From: a bacterium
GTDB lineage: Bacteria > Cyanobacteriota > Vampirovibrionia > Gastranaerophilales > Gastranaerophilaceae
DNA length: 64,000 bases
Direction: 5' to 3'
NCBI GenBank assembly: GCA_017536545.1
Contig: JAFXHF010000017.1
Span: 110,884-174,883 of the forward strand
This document shows, piece after piece, positions 1-8,965 of the stretch. Below the pieces are notes generated by a model. The model had not been told where the DNA came from. It did not search any database and saw only the letters and a program-made list of their open reading frames with translations. Both the position numbers and the translations under genes were made by a program. Every line of letters begins with the position of its first letter. Position 1 is the first letter of the stretch.

Positions 1-1073
1 TAACCTTTTAATTGGGCACGGACTTCCTTAACTTTTTTCATATCTTTAATTAAACCTGTTTTGAATTGATCAGGCTTGTACACTGTCCATGCTTCGTGTG
101 GATAGTATGTAGAACGACATTCGTTTGTGTTTTGGTTTAGAAGCATTTCTCTAAACATAATGTAGTCCATATCATAATATTCTTGTTTAATATTTTTTTC
201 GTATGGTTTTAATATAGGTGGCATGTGAACTTTTGGAATATCAAGTTCGTCAGCATCTGGATGTAAATCTTCCATATATTCCATTGAACCAATACCTACG
301 ATTTGGATTGATTTTGAAAATTCTTCCAAAATACCTAAATCATCTGCGTACTCACCCATAATTTCTAAGAAAGATGTACAACCTTTACCTGAGCAGATGT
401 AGTCAGTAATAATGGTTTTATGTCCTGTTTCTTGCATATGTTTTACAATTGAGTATGGATCAGCTTGGATACGGTGTAAGTATCTTCTGTACGCAATTGT
501 TTCTTTTTCAGTAGGAGCACTGTTGTCTAATCTTCTAACACCTTCCCTATAGTCAGGACGGTACCAATATTTAGAGAATGCTACAAATTTATAATCATCA
601 ATACCACCATTCATCCATAATGAGGCATTTAAGAACCATTTTGGACTTCTTCCTAAACAGATAATTGGTTGATCTTTGTATTTGTTATAAATTGATGCTG
701 TTTTTAAAAACTCATTCATTGATTTTTCAGTACGTAGTGGCATATATCTAAATTTTGAGTCCACGAGTTCTTCTTTATCAATATATGGGTCTTTGTCAAA
801 ATTTAAATATCTTTTGCGAAAACGAATTTTAGCGTTTTCGTTCATAACCTTGTATTCTTCGTAATCAATATGTGGAACTGTTCTATTTGGGTTAAAAAAC
901 TCGCTTCCACCTACAAAATTGATTTTTGCTCCATATTGGAATCCAACTGGGATTTCAGCATATCTAATAGGTTTTTGAGTTTGAGTTGTAGCTTTTACAT
1001 CATTTTGAATAGTATTATTGTTTTGGTAATTCAAATGTTGAGTATTGTTTAATTGAATTTTTGCTATTTGCAT
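1..1073 (-). CDS. Unknown protein, cut by the left edge; possible phosphoribosyltransferase-like fold
   Basis: An open frame starts at the ATG complementary to 1071-1073, after a good AAGGGG ribosome site, and runs off the left edge with no in-frame stop (the last partial codon begins TA and may itself be the stop). About 357 residues are visible. The first ~50 are rich in Asn, Gln and Thr with no hydrophobic signal peptide, followed by AKINFVGG, an [FxG]-type motif also seen in other genes of this window. The core has a strand ending ICLGRSPKWFL and, further on, TIITDYICSGKGCTSFLEIM. Together these resemble the first strand and PRPP loop of phosphoribosyltransferase-like proteins, but this is only inference. 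A TATAAT hexamer lies on the minus strand at 1104-1109. I do not recognise the family with certainty. Confidence 0.7.
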   Translation of the reverse strand, partial: MQIAKIQLNNTQHLNYQNNNTIQNDVKATTQTQKPIRYAEIPVGFQYGAKINFVGGSEFFNPNRTVPHIDYEEYKVMNENAKIRFRKRYLNFDKDPYIDKEELVDSKFRYMPLRTEKSMNEFLKTASIYNKYKDQPIICLGRSPKWFLNASLWMNGGIDDYKFVAFSKYWYRPDYREGVRRLDNSAPTEKETIAYRRYLHRIQADPYSIVKHMQETGHKTIITDYICSGKGCTSFLEIMGEYADDLGILEEFSKSIQIVGIGSMEYMEDLHPDADELDIPKVHMPPILKPYEKNIKQEYYDMDYIMFREMLLNQNTNECRSTYYPHEAWTVYKPDQFKTGLIKDMKKVKEVRAQLKG

Positions 1074-1133
1074 GGGGTCCCCTTTTCGTTAGCTATCGAT
1101 GTTATTATAAATCCCCTAAAAATATTTTTTGCT

Positions 1134-1170
1134 AAAAAAAAGAGAAAAATTGTAAAAATTTTTCTCTTTT
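1134..1170 (-). terminator. Rho-independent terminator after the M29 aminopeptidase
   Basis: A 14-bp stem (1138-1151 with 1157-1170, five-base loop) is followed on the minus strand by a U-run made by the A-tract at 1134-1140. It lies 20 bp beyond the aminopeptidase stop and just upstream of the next minus-strand gene. Confidence 0.75.
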
Positions 1171-1190
1171 CTTCATATATGGTAATTGTT

Positions 1191-2297
1191 CTATATTAAC
1201 ATTTTGCCGTTTTCATAAATAAGAACGTCATCTGCGTAGATTTTACCACCGTTTTTCATGTTTTTAATTAAATCCCAGTGTAAGCCAGAAACGTTCTTAC
1301 CACCTGTTTCTGGGTAAGATGCACCTACTGCCATGTGGATTGCTCCGCCAATTTTTTCGTCAAATAAGATGTTCCCTGTAACTTCTTGGATTTCGTCATT
1401 TGTACCGATAGCAATTTCGCCAATTCCACGAGAACCTTCATCCATATCAAGCATTGCGTTTAGGAATTGTTCGCCTTGGTCTGCTGTTGCTTTCACAACT
1501 TTGCCGTTTTCAATCCATAAATGAACGCCTTGAGCAGAGTTTCCTCGGTAGTTTTGAGGATAATCAAAGTAGATTTCACCGTTAATATCTTCTTCAACTG
1601 GGGAAGTAAATACTTCACCATCTGGGAAATTGTTTACACCTGAGCAGCTAATCCATTTTCTACCTTCAACGCCAAATGTGATGTCTGTTTTTTCACCAAC
1701 TATACGAACTTTTTTAACACCGTTTAGGTAATTCGCCCAAGCTGTTTGTTTTTCGTCTAATTCTCTTAGTTTTGCAACAGGATCGTCTAAATCTAAGTAA
1801 CAAGATTTGAATAAGAATTCTGTGTATTCATCAAGTGACATTTTGGCTTCTTGAGCAAGAGCGTGTGTTGGGACATCAGCTATAACCCATTTTGCAGAGC
1901 CTTCAGCAGAACGTTTCATAAGTGTTTCTGATAAGAATTTTGTTGCTTTACCACGACGAGCAAGTCTTGATAAATCTGCTCTTGCCATATTTTTTGTGTT
2001 TAATGGGCCGCCGATTGAAATATATTTATCCACTGTTTCATATTCAAGTTTTGTGATTGGGTCAACGTAATCTAATTGTTCATCAGATGCATATTTGATA
2101 AATAGTTCTGCCATATCTCCAATTGCTGTTCTGATTAGTGGATGACCGCCTTTTTCTAAAACTCTTTTATAAACTGCTTTAACCAAATCTTTTGCGTGAA
2201 TTGATTCTGCTCTAATTATTACTAAATCACCTTTTTGAACATCTGTTGAATAATCAACAAGCACTCTTGCATATTTGTCCCAAACTGAGTTTCTCAT
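1191..2297 (-). CDS. Aminopeptidase, peptidase family M29 (AmpS/AmpT-like)
   Basis: A 368-residue metallo-aminopeptidase that removes N-terminal residues from peptides in the cytoplasm. The C-terminal half carries the M29 metal-site motifs in order: a Glu in DGEVFTSPVEE, a Glu in GEIAIGTN, a His in AIHMAVGASYPET, and a His/Asp pair in SGLHWDLI. Length fits the family (about 360-415). The ATG follows AGAAAGAGG at normal spacing. The gene stands alone on the minus strand with its own terminator and is divergent from lpxA. The substrate range cannot be read from the sequence. Confidence 0.93.
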   Translation of the reverse strand: MRNSVWDKYARVLVDYSTDVQKGDLVIIRAESIHAKDLVKAVYKRVLEKGGHPLIRTAIGDMAELFIKYASDEQLDYVDPITKLEYETVDKYISIGGPLNTKNMARADLSRLARRGKATKFLSETLMKRSAEGSAKWVIADVPTHALAQEAKMSLDEYTEFLFKSCYLDLDDPVAKLRELDEKQTAWANYLNGVKKVRIVGEKTDITFGVEGRKWISCSGVNNFPDGEVFTSPVEEDINGEIYFDYPQNYRGNSAQGVHLWIENGKVVKATADQGEQFLNAMLDMDEGSRGIGEIAIGTNDEIQEVTGNILFDEKIGGAIHMAVGASYPETGGKNVSGLHWDLIKNMKNGGKIYADDVLIYENGKMLI

Positions 2298-2439
2298 AAT
2301 ATACCTCTTTCTTCTTATGAGTTAATTTTATAATATTTTTCAATACTTGTAAATATTAAAATGATATAAAGATTTCCGCTATCGCCAATATTTAGTAATA
2401 TAATTGACTTATCGGTTCGGAAGAGAAAGAGGGGAAATT

Positions 2440-3243
2440 ATGATTGATAAAACAGCAGTTATTCATCCATCTGCACAAATTGCTGAAGACGCTTATATTG
2501 GACCAAATGTAGTTATTGGTCAAGATGTAAAAATTGGTAGTGGAACAAGAGTTATTGCAAATGCTTATATTGAATTTGCTGAAATTGGTAAAAATTGTAC
2601 AATTTCACCATTTGCAACTATTGGTTCAGAACCTCAAGATTTGGGTTACAAAGGTGAGCCAACAAAAGTTGTTATTGGTGATGAAACTATAGTTAAAGAA
2701 AATGTAACTATCCACAGAGGTGCTGCTTGTGGAGATTTTACAACAAGAATTGGTAATAAATGTCTATTGATGGTTGGCTCTCACATCGCACACAATTGCG
2801 TTTTAGAAGATCAAGTAATTTTGGCGAACTTAGTTACTCTAGGTGGTCACGTTCACGTTGGATTTGGTGCATTTGTTGGTGGCATGAGTGTATTCCACCA
2901 AAACGTAAGAATTGGTTCAATGTCTATTGTTAGTGGTTTTTCAGCTGCAAGACAAGATGTTCTTCCATATTCTAAAGGGGATGGCAGACCAGCTGCACCA
3001 GTTGGTATTAACGTAATTGCACTCAAACGCCGTGGTGTTCCTCTAGAAACTAGAACAGCAGTTAATGCTGCTTTCAAACTTTTAACATCACCTGAATATA
3101 ATACTACTCAAGCAATTGAAAAAGTTAGAGCTGAAATTGAAATGAATGAATATATTGAAAATATGATTGAGTTCATTCAAACTTCAAAACGTGGAGTAAT
3201 GCTTAAACGTCATAAATCTATGGGCGTTTCAATGGCTGATTAG
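2440..3243 (+). CDS. lpxA: UDP-N-acetylglucosamine O-acyltransferase LpxA
   Basis: First step of lipid A synthesis: transfer of a 3-hydroxyacyl chain from ACP to UDP-GlcNAc, in the cytoplasm. The 267 residues begin MIDKTAVIHPSAQI and form a left-handed beta-helix of hexapeptide repeats. The catalytic-His segment reads VGSHIAHNCVLED, followed by LVTLGGHVHVG, GMSVFHQNVRIG and the LpxA signature VGINVIALKRRGV. Length matches the family (about 260). A TTG-initiated extension at 2404 is possible, but the ATG at 2440 has the GAGAAAGAGGGG ribosome site. A TATAAT is present at 2399-2404. The gene is separated from lpxD-lpxC-fabZ (42.4-44.8 kb), so the lipid A pathway is split here. Confidence 0.97.
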   Translation: MIDKTAVIHPSAQIAEDAYIGPNVVIGQDVKIGSGTRVIANAYIEFAEIGKNCTISPFATIGSEPQDLGYKGEPTKVVIGDETIVKENVTIHRGAACGDFTTRIGNKCLLMVGSHIAHNCVLEDQVILANLVTLGGHVHVGFGAFVGGMSVFHQNVRIGSMSIVSGFSAARQDVLPYSKGDGRPAAPVGINVIALKRRGVPLETRTAVNAAFKLLTSPEYNTTQAIEKVRAEIEMNEYIENMIEFIQTSKRGVMLKRHKSMGVSMAD

Positions 3244-3262
3244 GTGTGAATATAATTCATTT

Positions 3263-3296
3263 AAAAGGCGGTTTGGATTTCCAAACCGCCTTTTTT
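3263..3296 (+). terminator. Terminator after lpxA
   Basis: GGCGGTTTGG pairs with CCAAACCGCC, extended by A-T pairs, and is followed by six T. The convergent Fe-ADH gene ends 23 bp further on. Confidence 0.9.
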
Positions 3297-3318
3297 AATT
3301 GTGGATAATTTCTAGAAA

Positions 3319-4518
3319 TTATAGAGAATCTTGATAGATTTTTCTAACAACTTCTCTAGAATTTCCACTAGGTCCGATGTTGATTAAACCATCAAGAGAT
3401 GGTGTTGTGAACGCAAGTTCAGTAAGTTTGTCAACATCTTCAGCACTAAATCCCATATCTGTTAATTTTTCTGGAACATCAACAGATTTCAACCAAGCAT
3501 AAACACCGTCTGCAGCTTTTTCAGCTTCAGTTTCATCTCCAGTTAATCCTGGAACAATTGGAGCTAAGATATCAGCTAAAGTTGCAGCTTTTTCTTTGTA
3601 GATAGTCTTAACTACTGCAGGTAATAAAATAGCTAAACCTAAACCGTGTGATAAATCAGGTTTAACAGCACTTAGTGGGTGTTCAAGTGCGTGTGTATAG
3701 TGTAATAATCCGTTGTCGAAACTTACTCCAGCCATCATTGCTGCGTATGCTAAGAAGTATCTTGCTTCTAAATCTTCAGGGTTTGCAAGTGCTTTTGGTA
3801 AGTATGTTGAAACAAGTCTAATCACTTCTTTTGCAAGCATAATTGAATATGGTGAAGCAACTAATGAAGTTGCAGCTTCTACAACGTGGTTAACTGCATC
3901 AATCGAAACATATCTTGTTTGTTTTGGTGATAATTTAGTCATCAATTGAGGGTCATCAATTGCGTACATTGGATAAATGCAGTCATAAGCAATCGCAGGT
4001 TTGAAATCTTTTTCAAGGTTTGTTACTACTGCAAATCTGTTTGTTTCTGTACCTGTTCCGTGAGTTAAGTTGATTGAAATAATTGGAACTGCTTTGTTTG
4101 GTGTGAATGTAAATTCGTATAATTCTTCAGCAGTTTTATCTGGGTATTCAAGAAGAATTGCAACTGATTTGCCAGCGTCAGTTGGAGAACCGCCACCTAT
4201 AGCAAGTACGGCTTTTGCTCCAAAATCTTTTGCTAATTTAACCGCATCGTTTACGTGTACTGTTGTTGGGTTTGGTGTTACTTGGTCATAATTTACATAA
4301 CCAATTGTATTTTCTTTTAATGCTTTTTCAACAACATCCCAAGCGCCAGTTGCTTTGTATGCATTTTTACCAGACATTACGATAACTTTATCGATGCCTT
4401 TTGATTTGATATCTTTTGCAATATCATAAATTTTTTGGATTGCACCAACGCCAAAATAAACGTTAGTTCTTGTACGAATTTCACGTACTTCGTGGATGTT
4501 AATGTCTTTTTCCCACAT
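3319..4518 (-). CDS. Iron-containing alcohol dehydrogenase
   Basis: A 399-residue group III (Fe-ADH) NAD(P)-dependent dehydrogenase interconverting an aldehyde or ketone and an alcohol, likely in fermentation. Visible motifs: the dinucleotide-binding GGGSPTDAGK in the N-terminal half, then metal-ligand regions DAVNHVVEA, THALEHPLSA and LSHGLGLAILLP. Length is usual (380-400). The ATG follows a strong AGGAG. It is monocistronic, convergent with lpxA and divergent from the symporter. The physiological substrate is not readable from sequence. Confidence 0.93.
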   Translation of the reverse strand: MWEKDINIHEVREIRTRTNVYFGVGAIQKIYDIAKDIKSKGIDKVIVMSGKNAYKATGAWDVVEKALKENTIGYVNYDQVTPNPTTVHVNDAVKLAKDFGAKAVLAIGGGSPTDAGKSVAILLEYPDKTAEELYEFTFTPNKAVPIISINLTHGTGTETNRFAVVTNLEKDFKPAIAYDCIYPMYAIDDPQLMTKLSPKQTRYVSIDAVNHVVEAATSLVASPYSIMLAKEVIRLVSTYLPKALANPEDLEARYFLAYAAMMAGVSFDNGLLHYTHALEHPLSAVKPDLSHGLGLAILLPAVVKTIYKEKAATLADILAPIVPGLTGDETEAEKAADGVYAWLKSVDVPEKLTDMGFSAEDVDKLTELAFTTPSLDGLINIGPSGNSREVVRKIYQDSL

Positions 4519-4634
4519 AACTATTCTCCTTTCTTTAAAAACGAACCATTAGTTAATCTTAGAAAAATTATAAGAGGGAAATTTCATTTTTTCAAGCAAA
4601 AAATTTAGCGTAAATAGATGATTTTTTAACAAAT

Positions 4635-4662
4635 TTTACAAAAACTTAGCTAACTGTATAAT
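4635..4662 (+). promoter_or_regulatory. Promoter of the symporter-ileS unit
   Basis: TTTACA (4635-4640), 16-bp spacer, TATAAT (4657-4662). Transcription would start near 4669, five bases before the first possible TTG codon at 4674. That supports the downstream TTG at 4704 as the true start of the next gene. Confidence 0.75.
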
Positions 4663-4703
4663 GCTTTACATGTTTGTTTTATAATCTTTTTGAGAGGTAT
4701 GAA

Positions 4704-6026
4704 TTGAAACATTCACGACTTACATTACTGATATTTTTAGCGCTAATATTAGGTGTGTTGTTTGGTCATTTTGCCCCACATTTGGCGGTCAAGATGCGTG
4801 CTTTTGCGTTGATTTTCCTAAGAATGGTCAAAATGATTATTGCACCATTGTTGTTTGCAACTCTAGTTACTGGAATTGCAGGACATGGTGATATTAAAAA
4901 ACTTGGCAAAATTGGTATAAAAACAATTATTTATTTTGAAATCGTTACAACCTTGGCATTGATACTTGGTTTGACTATGGGTAATATTTTTAACCCAGGA
5001 AAAGGCTTTGTGTCAGGGACTGTTGCTAACCCAGAATTGTTAAAAGAAGCAGGTTTGATGGCTGTTACTACTCCGCACACATCTATTGCGGAAATGATTG
5101 TAAACGTATTTCCGACAAGTATTATTCAGGCGATGTCTGAAGGAAACTTGTTGCAAATCGTTGTGTTTTCAATATTTGTGGCTATTGCAATTTGTGCAGT
5201 TGGTAAAAAAGCCCAACCAGTTATGGATGTTTTAAATTCAGTTTCTCAAATTATGTTTAAAGTTACTGAGTATGTTATGTATTTTGCACCTTTGGGTATT
5301 TTTGGTGCGATTGCATCAACTGTCGGTATGAATGGTTTATCAATTCTTAAAAATTATGCAAAAATAATTTTCTCATTATATACAGCACTTGCGTTATTTG
5401 TATTGTTGGTATTATTTATTGCTTGTAAATATGCTCGAATTTCTTTGAGAAACTTACTAAAAGCAATTCAAGAACCTGCGATTCTAGCCTTTTCAACTGC
5501 AAGTTCAGAAGCAGCTTTCCCTAAAGCTATGGAAATTATGCAAAAATTTGGTGTGCCATCAAACATTGTTGGTTTTGTAATGCCAACAGGTTACACATTT
5601 AATCTTGATGGAAGTACATTGTATCTTGCAATGGCAGTAATTTTCTCATCTCAAATTTGCGGAATTAATCTTGATTTGAACCAACAAATTATTATGATGT
5701 TGGCATTGATGCTTACAAGTAAAGGTATTGCAGGTGTGCCAAGGGTATCGCTGGTTGTATTAGCAGGTACTTTGGCAAGTTTCAATATCCCCATTATTGG
5801 GGTTGCGATTTTGTTAGGTATTGATCAAATTTTGGATATGGGTAGAACAACAGTTAATTTAATTGGTAATTGCGTTGCAACAGTTGTTATTGCTCGTTGG
5901 GAAAAAGTTTTTGATTATGATAAGATGAAATTATTTATAGAAGAAATTGATGCCGAAAATTCAGAATTTGGTTTTTGGGGATTAAAAAAGATTTGTAGTA
6001 GTAATAAAAATGAAACAGAGGAATAA
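4704..6026 (+). CDS. Dicarboxylate/amino acid:cation symporter (DAACS/SDF family)
   Basis: An inner-membrane secondary transporter of about 440 residues, importing acidic amino acids or C4-dicarboxylates with Na+ or H+. It has the hydrophobic pattern of the GltP/DctA fold, with a TASSEAAFP-like re-entrant loop (FSTASSEAAFPKAMEIM) and PTGYTFNLDGSTLYLAMAVIF, the cation/substrate-binding helix. A second re-entrant segment reads LTSKGIAGVPRVSLVVL, and the family Asp-Asn region is ILDMGRTTVNLIGNC. I place the start at the TTG at 4704 because GAGAGG lies seven bases upstream and no in-frame ATG precedes it. The stop is four bases before the preferred ileS start, so the two genes probably share one mRNA. 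Confidence 0.92.
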   Translation: MKHSRLTLLIFLALILGVLFGHFAPHLAVKMRAFALIFLRMVKMIIAPLLFATLVTGIAGHGDIKKLGKIGIKTIIYFEIVTTLALILGLTMGNIFNPGKGFVSGTVANPELLKEAGLMAVTTPHTSIAEMIVNVFPTSIIQAMSEGNLLQIVVFSIFVAIAICAVGKKAQPVMDVLNSVSQIMFKVTEYVMYFAPLGIFGAIASTVGMNGLSILKNYAKIIFSLYTALALFVLLVLFIACKYARISLRNLLKAIQEPAILAFSTASSEAAFPKAMEIMQKFGVPSNIVGFVMPTGYTFNLDGSTLYLAMAVIFSSQICGINLDLNQQIIMMLALMLTSKGIAGVPRVSLVVLAGTLASFNIPIIGVAILLGIDQILDMGRTTVNLIGNCVATVVIARWEKVFDYDKMKLFIEEIDAENSEFGFWGLKKICSSNKNETEE

Positions 6027-6030
6027 TAAT

Positions 6031-8838
6031 ATGACTGAAAGTACAAAAGTTGAGTATAAAGATACTTTGAATTTGCCTCAAACTACACTAGCGATGAGGG
6101 CAAATGCTACTGTTAGAGAATTAGAAATCCAGAAATTCTGGGAAGAAAATGATATTTATAATCAAATTATTTCAAGCAAGGATAAGTCAAATTCATTTGT
6201 TTTACATGATGGACCTCCTTACTTGAGTTCTGAAAAAATTCACGTAGGTACTGCGTTGAATAAAATCTTAAAAGATATTTTGATTAAATACAAATCTCAA
6301 AAAGGTTTCTATGCACCATTCGTTCCTGGGTATGATGGTCACGGTTTACCTATCGAAAACGCTGTTGTTAAAAACATTGAAGGTGGTCGTCATGCGATTA
6401 CTGAGGTTGAATTGAGAGCAAAATGTAGAGAATTTGCTCATAAGAATTTAATCGGTCAAGAAAACGAATTCAAACGTCTTGGTGTTTTAGGTAATTGGGA
6501 AAAACCTTACCTTTCAATTGATGGTGATTTCGAAGCTGAACAAGTTAGAGTATTTGGCGAAATGTACAAAAAAGGTTACATTGAAAAAGGTTTGAAACCA
6601 GTTTATTGGTGTGCATCTTGTGAAACTGCTTTGGCTGAAGCTGAAGTAGAGTATGCTGATCACACTTCAACTTCAATCTATGTAAGATTCAAATTTGAAG
6701 ATGAAGCTTTAGCTACAATCAATCATTTCGCACCAGTTGAAGGGAAAGATGTATATGCAATCATCTGGACAACAACTCCTTGGACAATTCCTTCAAATAT
6801 GGCAATTTCTATGCATCCAAGATTTGAATATACATTCTTTGAGTACAAAGGTGATGTTTATGTTGCTGCACAAGACTTATTAGGTGCATTTTTGAAAGAT
6901 GTTGAATGGGATGAAGCTGATATTAAAGTTATTGGTTCTTGTTCTGGTCAAGATTTAGAGTTATTAAATACAAAACATCCATTATTAGATAGAAAATCAC
7001 CAATTATCTTAGGTGAACACGTTACATTAGACGCTGGTACAGGTTCTGTTCACACAGCTCCTGGTCACGGTTTAGAAGACTATGAAGTTGGTTGCAGATA
7101 CAATATTGAAGTATTCTCACCACTTGATGGTCAAGGTATTTGGAATGAAAGTGTTAAAATCCCTGAGTTAATCGGTGTTCCATATTATAAAGGTAATGGT
7201 ATGGTTATTGATATGCTTGAAAAATGTGGTGCATTGTTAGCTCAACAAGATATTCAACACAGTTACCCACATTGTTGGAGATGTAAAAAGCCTGTAATTT
7301 ACAGAGCTACTCCTCAATGGTTCGTAAAAGTTGATAAATTCAGAGATCAAGCATTAGAAGCTATCCACGGTGTTAAATGGATTCCTGCAAGTGGCGAAAA
7401 TAGAATCGGAAATATGGTTGAAAGCCGTACAGATTGGTGTATTTCAAGACAACGTGCTTGGGGTGTTCCAATCCCTATTTTCTATTGCGAAGACTGTGGT
7501 GAAGTTATCTGTTCAGATGAAACTATTGAAAATGTTGCTAAAATGTTTGACAAAGAAACTTCAGATGCTTGGGTTAAATATTCTGCTGAAGAATTATTGC
7601 CAGCTGGTTATGTATGTCCAAAATGTGGTAAATCACACTTTAGAAAAGAAAAAGACATTATGGACGTATGGTTTGACTCTGGTGTGTCTTGGAGAGCAGT
7701 AGTTGATGCAAGAAGTGAAGAATTAGGTCATTCTCCTGTTGATATGTACCTTGAAGGTTCTGACCAACACAGAGGTTGGTTCCAATCTTCATTATTGACT
7801 TCTATCGCAACTCAAGGTAAAGCTCCATACAAACAAGTTTTAACTCACGGTTTTGTATTTGGTGAAGATGGTAGAAAAATGTCAAAATCTTTAGGCAACT
7901 ATATCAGACCAGATGATATTATCAAAAATTATGGTGCAGATATTTTAAGACTATGGGCAGCTTCAGTTGATTACAGAAACGATATTAAAATTGGTAATAA
8001 CATTGTTGGTCAATTAACTGAAATCTTTAAGAAAACAAGAAACACTGCAAGATTCTTAAGTGGTAACTTGTTTGATTTTGACCCTGCAGTTGATTATGTT
8101 CAATATGAAGACCTTAAAAATATTGATAAATTTGCATTACACAAATTGAACAAATTAGTTGCTGATGTTACAGAAGCATTTGAACATTATGAGTTTTACA
8201 AATATTTCCAATGCTTACAAAACTTTGCAGCAGTTGATTTAAGTTCATTCTATCTTGATATTGTAAAAGATAGATTATACACAGCTGGTAAAAAATCATT
8301 GTCACGTCGTGCTTGTCAAACAGTTCTATATGAAAACTTGATGGCTCTAGTGAAAATGTTAGCACCAGTTATGCCTCACCAAGCAGAAGATATTTGGCAA
8401 AATATTCCAGAATGTCAACGCAGCGGTTTAATCAGTATTCTTCTAGCTGATTGGCCAGTGGTAAATGCTAAATGGAACGCTCCAGAAATAGAAGCTGATT
8501 TTAGCAAAATTCTTAAATCTAGAGAAGTTGTTTCTCGTGCAATTGAACCTTTAAGAGCTGAGAAAAAAGTTGGTAGCTCATTAGAAGTTGCAGTATGGGT
8601 AAAAGCTGAAGATGATTCAGTTCTTCAAGCTAATGCTAAAGATTTGGCAGATATTTATATTGTATCCCAAGCTACACTATCTCAAACAGCACCTGAGGAT
8701 GTTCTAAATGAATATTCAGAAGATGGTTATACAGTTTGGGTTGCAAAAGCTCAAGGTGAAAAATGTGTACGTTGTTGGAAATATCGTTCAGTAAATGCTG
8801 ATGGTGTTTGCCAAGACTGTTTAGACGCTATAAAATAA
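6031..8838 (+). CDS. ileS: Isoleucyl-tRNA synthetase
   Basis: A 935-residue class I synthetase that charges tRNA-Ile. In order: N-terminal catalytic region with LHDGPPYLSSEKIHVGTALN (HIGH region) and PGYDGHGLPIE; the CP1 editing domain with TTTPWTIPSN; a second catalytic half with WFDSGVSWRA and GRKMSKSLGNY (KMSKS); an anticodon-binding region; and a C-terminal zinc knuckle CVRCWKY...CQDC. The HIGH motif is HVGT, and the loop before it appears one residue longer than in E. coli. The ATG at 6031 follows AGAGG; the ATG at 6010 would overlap the symporter gene. No T-box leader is visible. Confidence 0.97.
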   Translation: MTESTKVEYKDTLNLPQTTLAMRANATVRELEIQKFWEENDIYNQIISSKDKSNSFVLHDGPPYLSSEKIHVGTALNKILKDILIKYKSQKGFYAPFVPGYDGHGLPIENAVVKNIEGGRHAITEVELRAKCREFAHKNLIGQENEFKRLGVLGNWEKPYLSIDGDFEAEQVRVFGEMYKKGYIEKGLKPVYWCASCETALAEAEVEYADHTSTSIYVRFKFEDEALATINHFAPVEGKDVYAIIWTTTPWTIPSNMAISMHPRFEYTFFEYKGDVYVAAQDLLGAFLKDVEWDEADIKVIGSCSGQDLELLNTKHPLLDRKSPIILGEHVTLDAGTGSVHTAPGHGLEDYEVGCRYNIEVFSPLDGQGIWNESVKIPELIGVPYYKGNGMVIDMLEKCGALLAQQDIQHSYPHCWRCKKPVIYRATPQWFVKVDKFRDQALEAIHGVKWIPASGENRIGNMVESRTDWCISRQRAWGVPIPIFYCEDCGEVICSDETIENVAKMFDKETSDAWVKYSAEELLPAGYVCPKCGKSHFRKEKDIMDVWFDSGVSWRAVVDARSEELGHSPVDMYLEGSDQHRGWFQSSLLTSIATQGKAPYKQVLTHGFVFGEDGRKMSKSLGNYIRPDDIIKNYGADILRLWAASVDYRNDIKIGNNIVGQLTEIFKKTRNTARFLSGNLFDFDPAVDYVQYEDLKNIDKFALHKLNKLVADVTEAFEHYEFYKYFQCLQNFAAVDLSSFYLDIVKDRLYTAGKKSLSRRACQTVLYENLMALVKMLAPVMPHQAEDIWQNIPECQRSGLISILLADWPVVNAKWNAPEIEADFSKILKSREVVSRAIEPLRAEKKVGSSLEVAVWVKAEDDSVLQANAKDLADIYIVSQATLSQTAPEDVLNEYSEDGYTVWVAKAQGEKCVRCWKYRSVNADGVCQDCLDAIK

Positions 8839-8854
8839 GCTAAAATATAAGAGG

Positions 8855-8887
8855 TGGCGGGCATTTGAAAATGCCCGCCATTTTTTT
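8855..8887 (+). terminator. Terminator after ileS
   Basis: TGGCGGGCAT pairs perfectly with ATGCCCGCCA (six-base loop), followed by seven T. Confidence 0.92.
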
Positions 8888-8965
8888 GTTAAATGTTTTT
8901 AACATGCACAAGACATGTCTTTATTTATGTAATACGATAATAAAAAGAGAAAATTGGAGTATGAT

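Noticed and set aside
2404..2439. TTG-initiated longer LpxA
   Set aside because: The ATG at 2440 has the better ribosome site and gives the normal LpxA N-terminus.
7370..7702. Second-frame ORF inside ileS
   Set aside because: A shadow of the ileS reading frame with no independent start signals.
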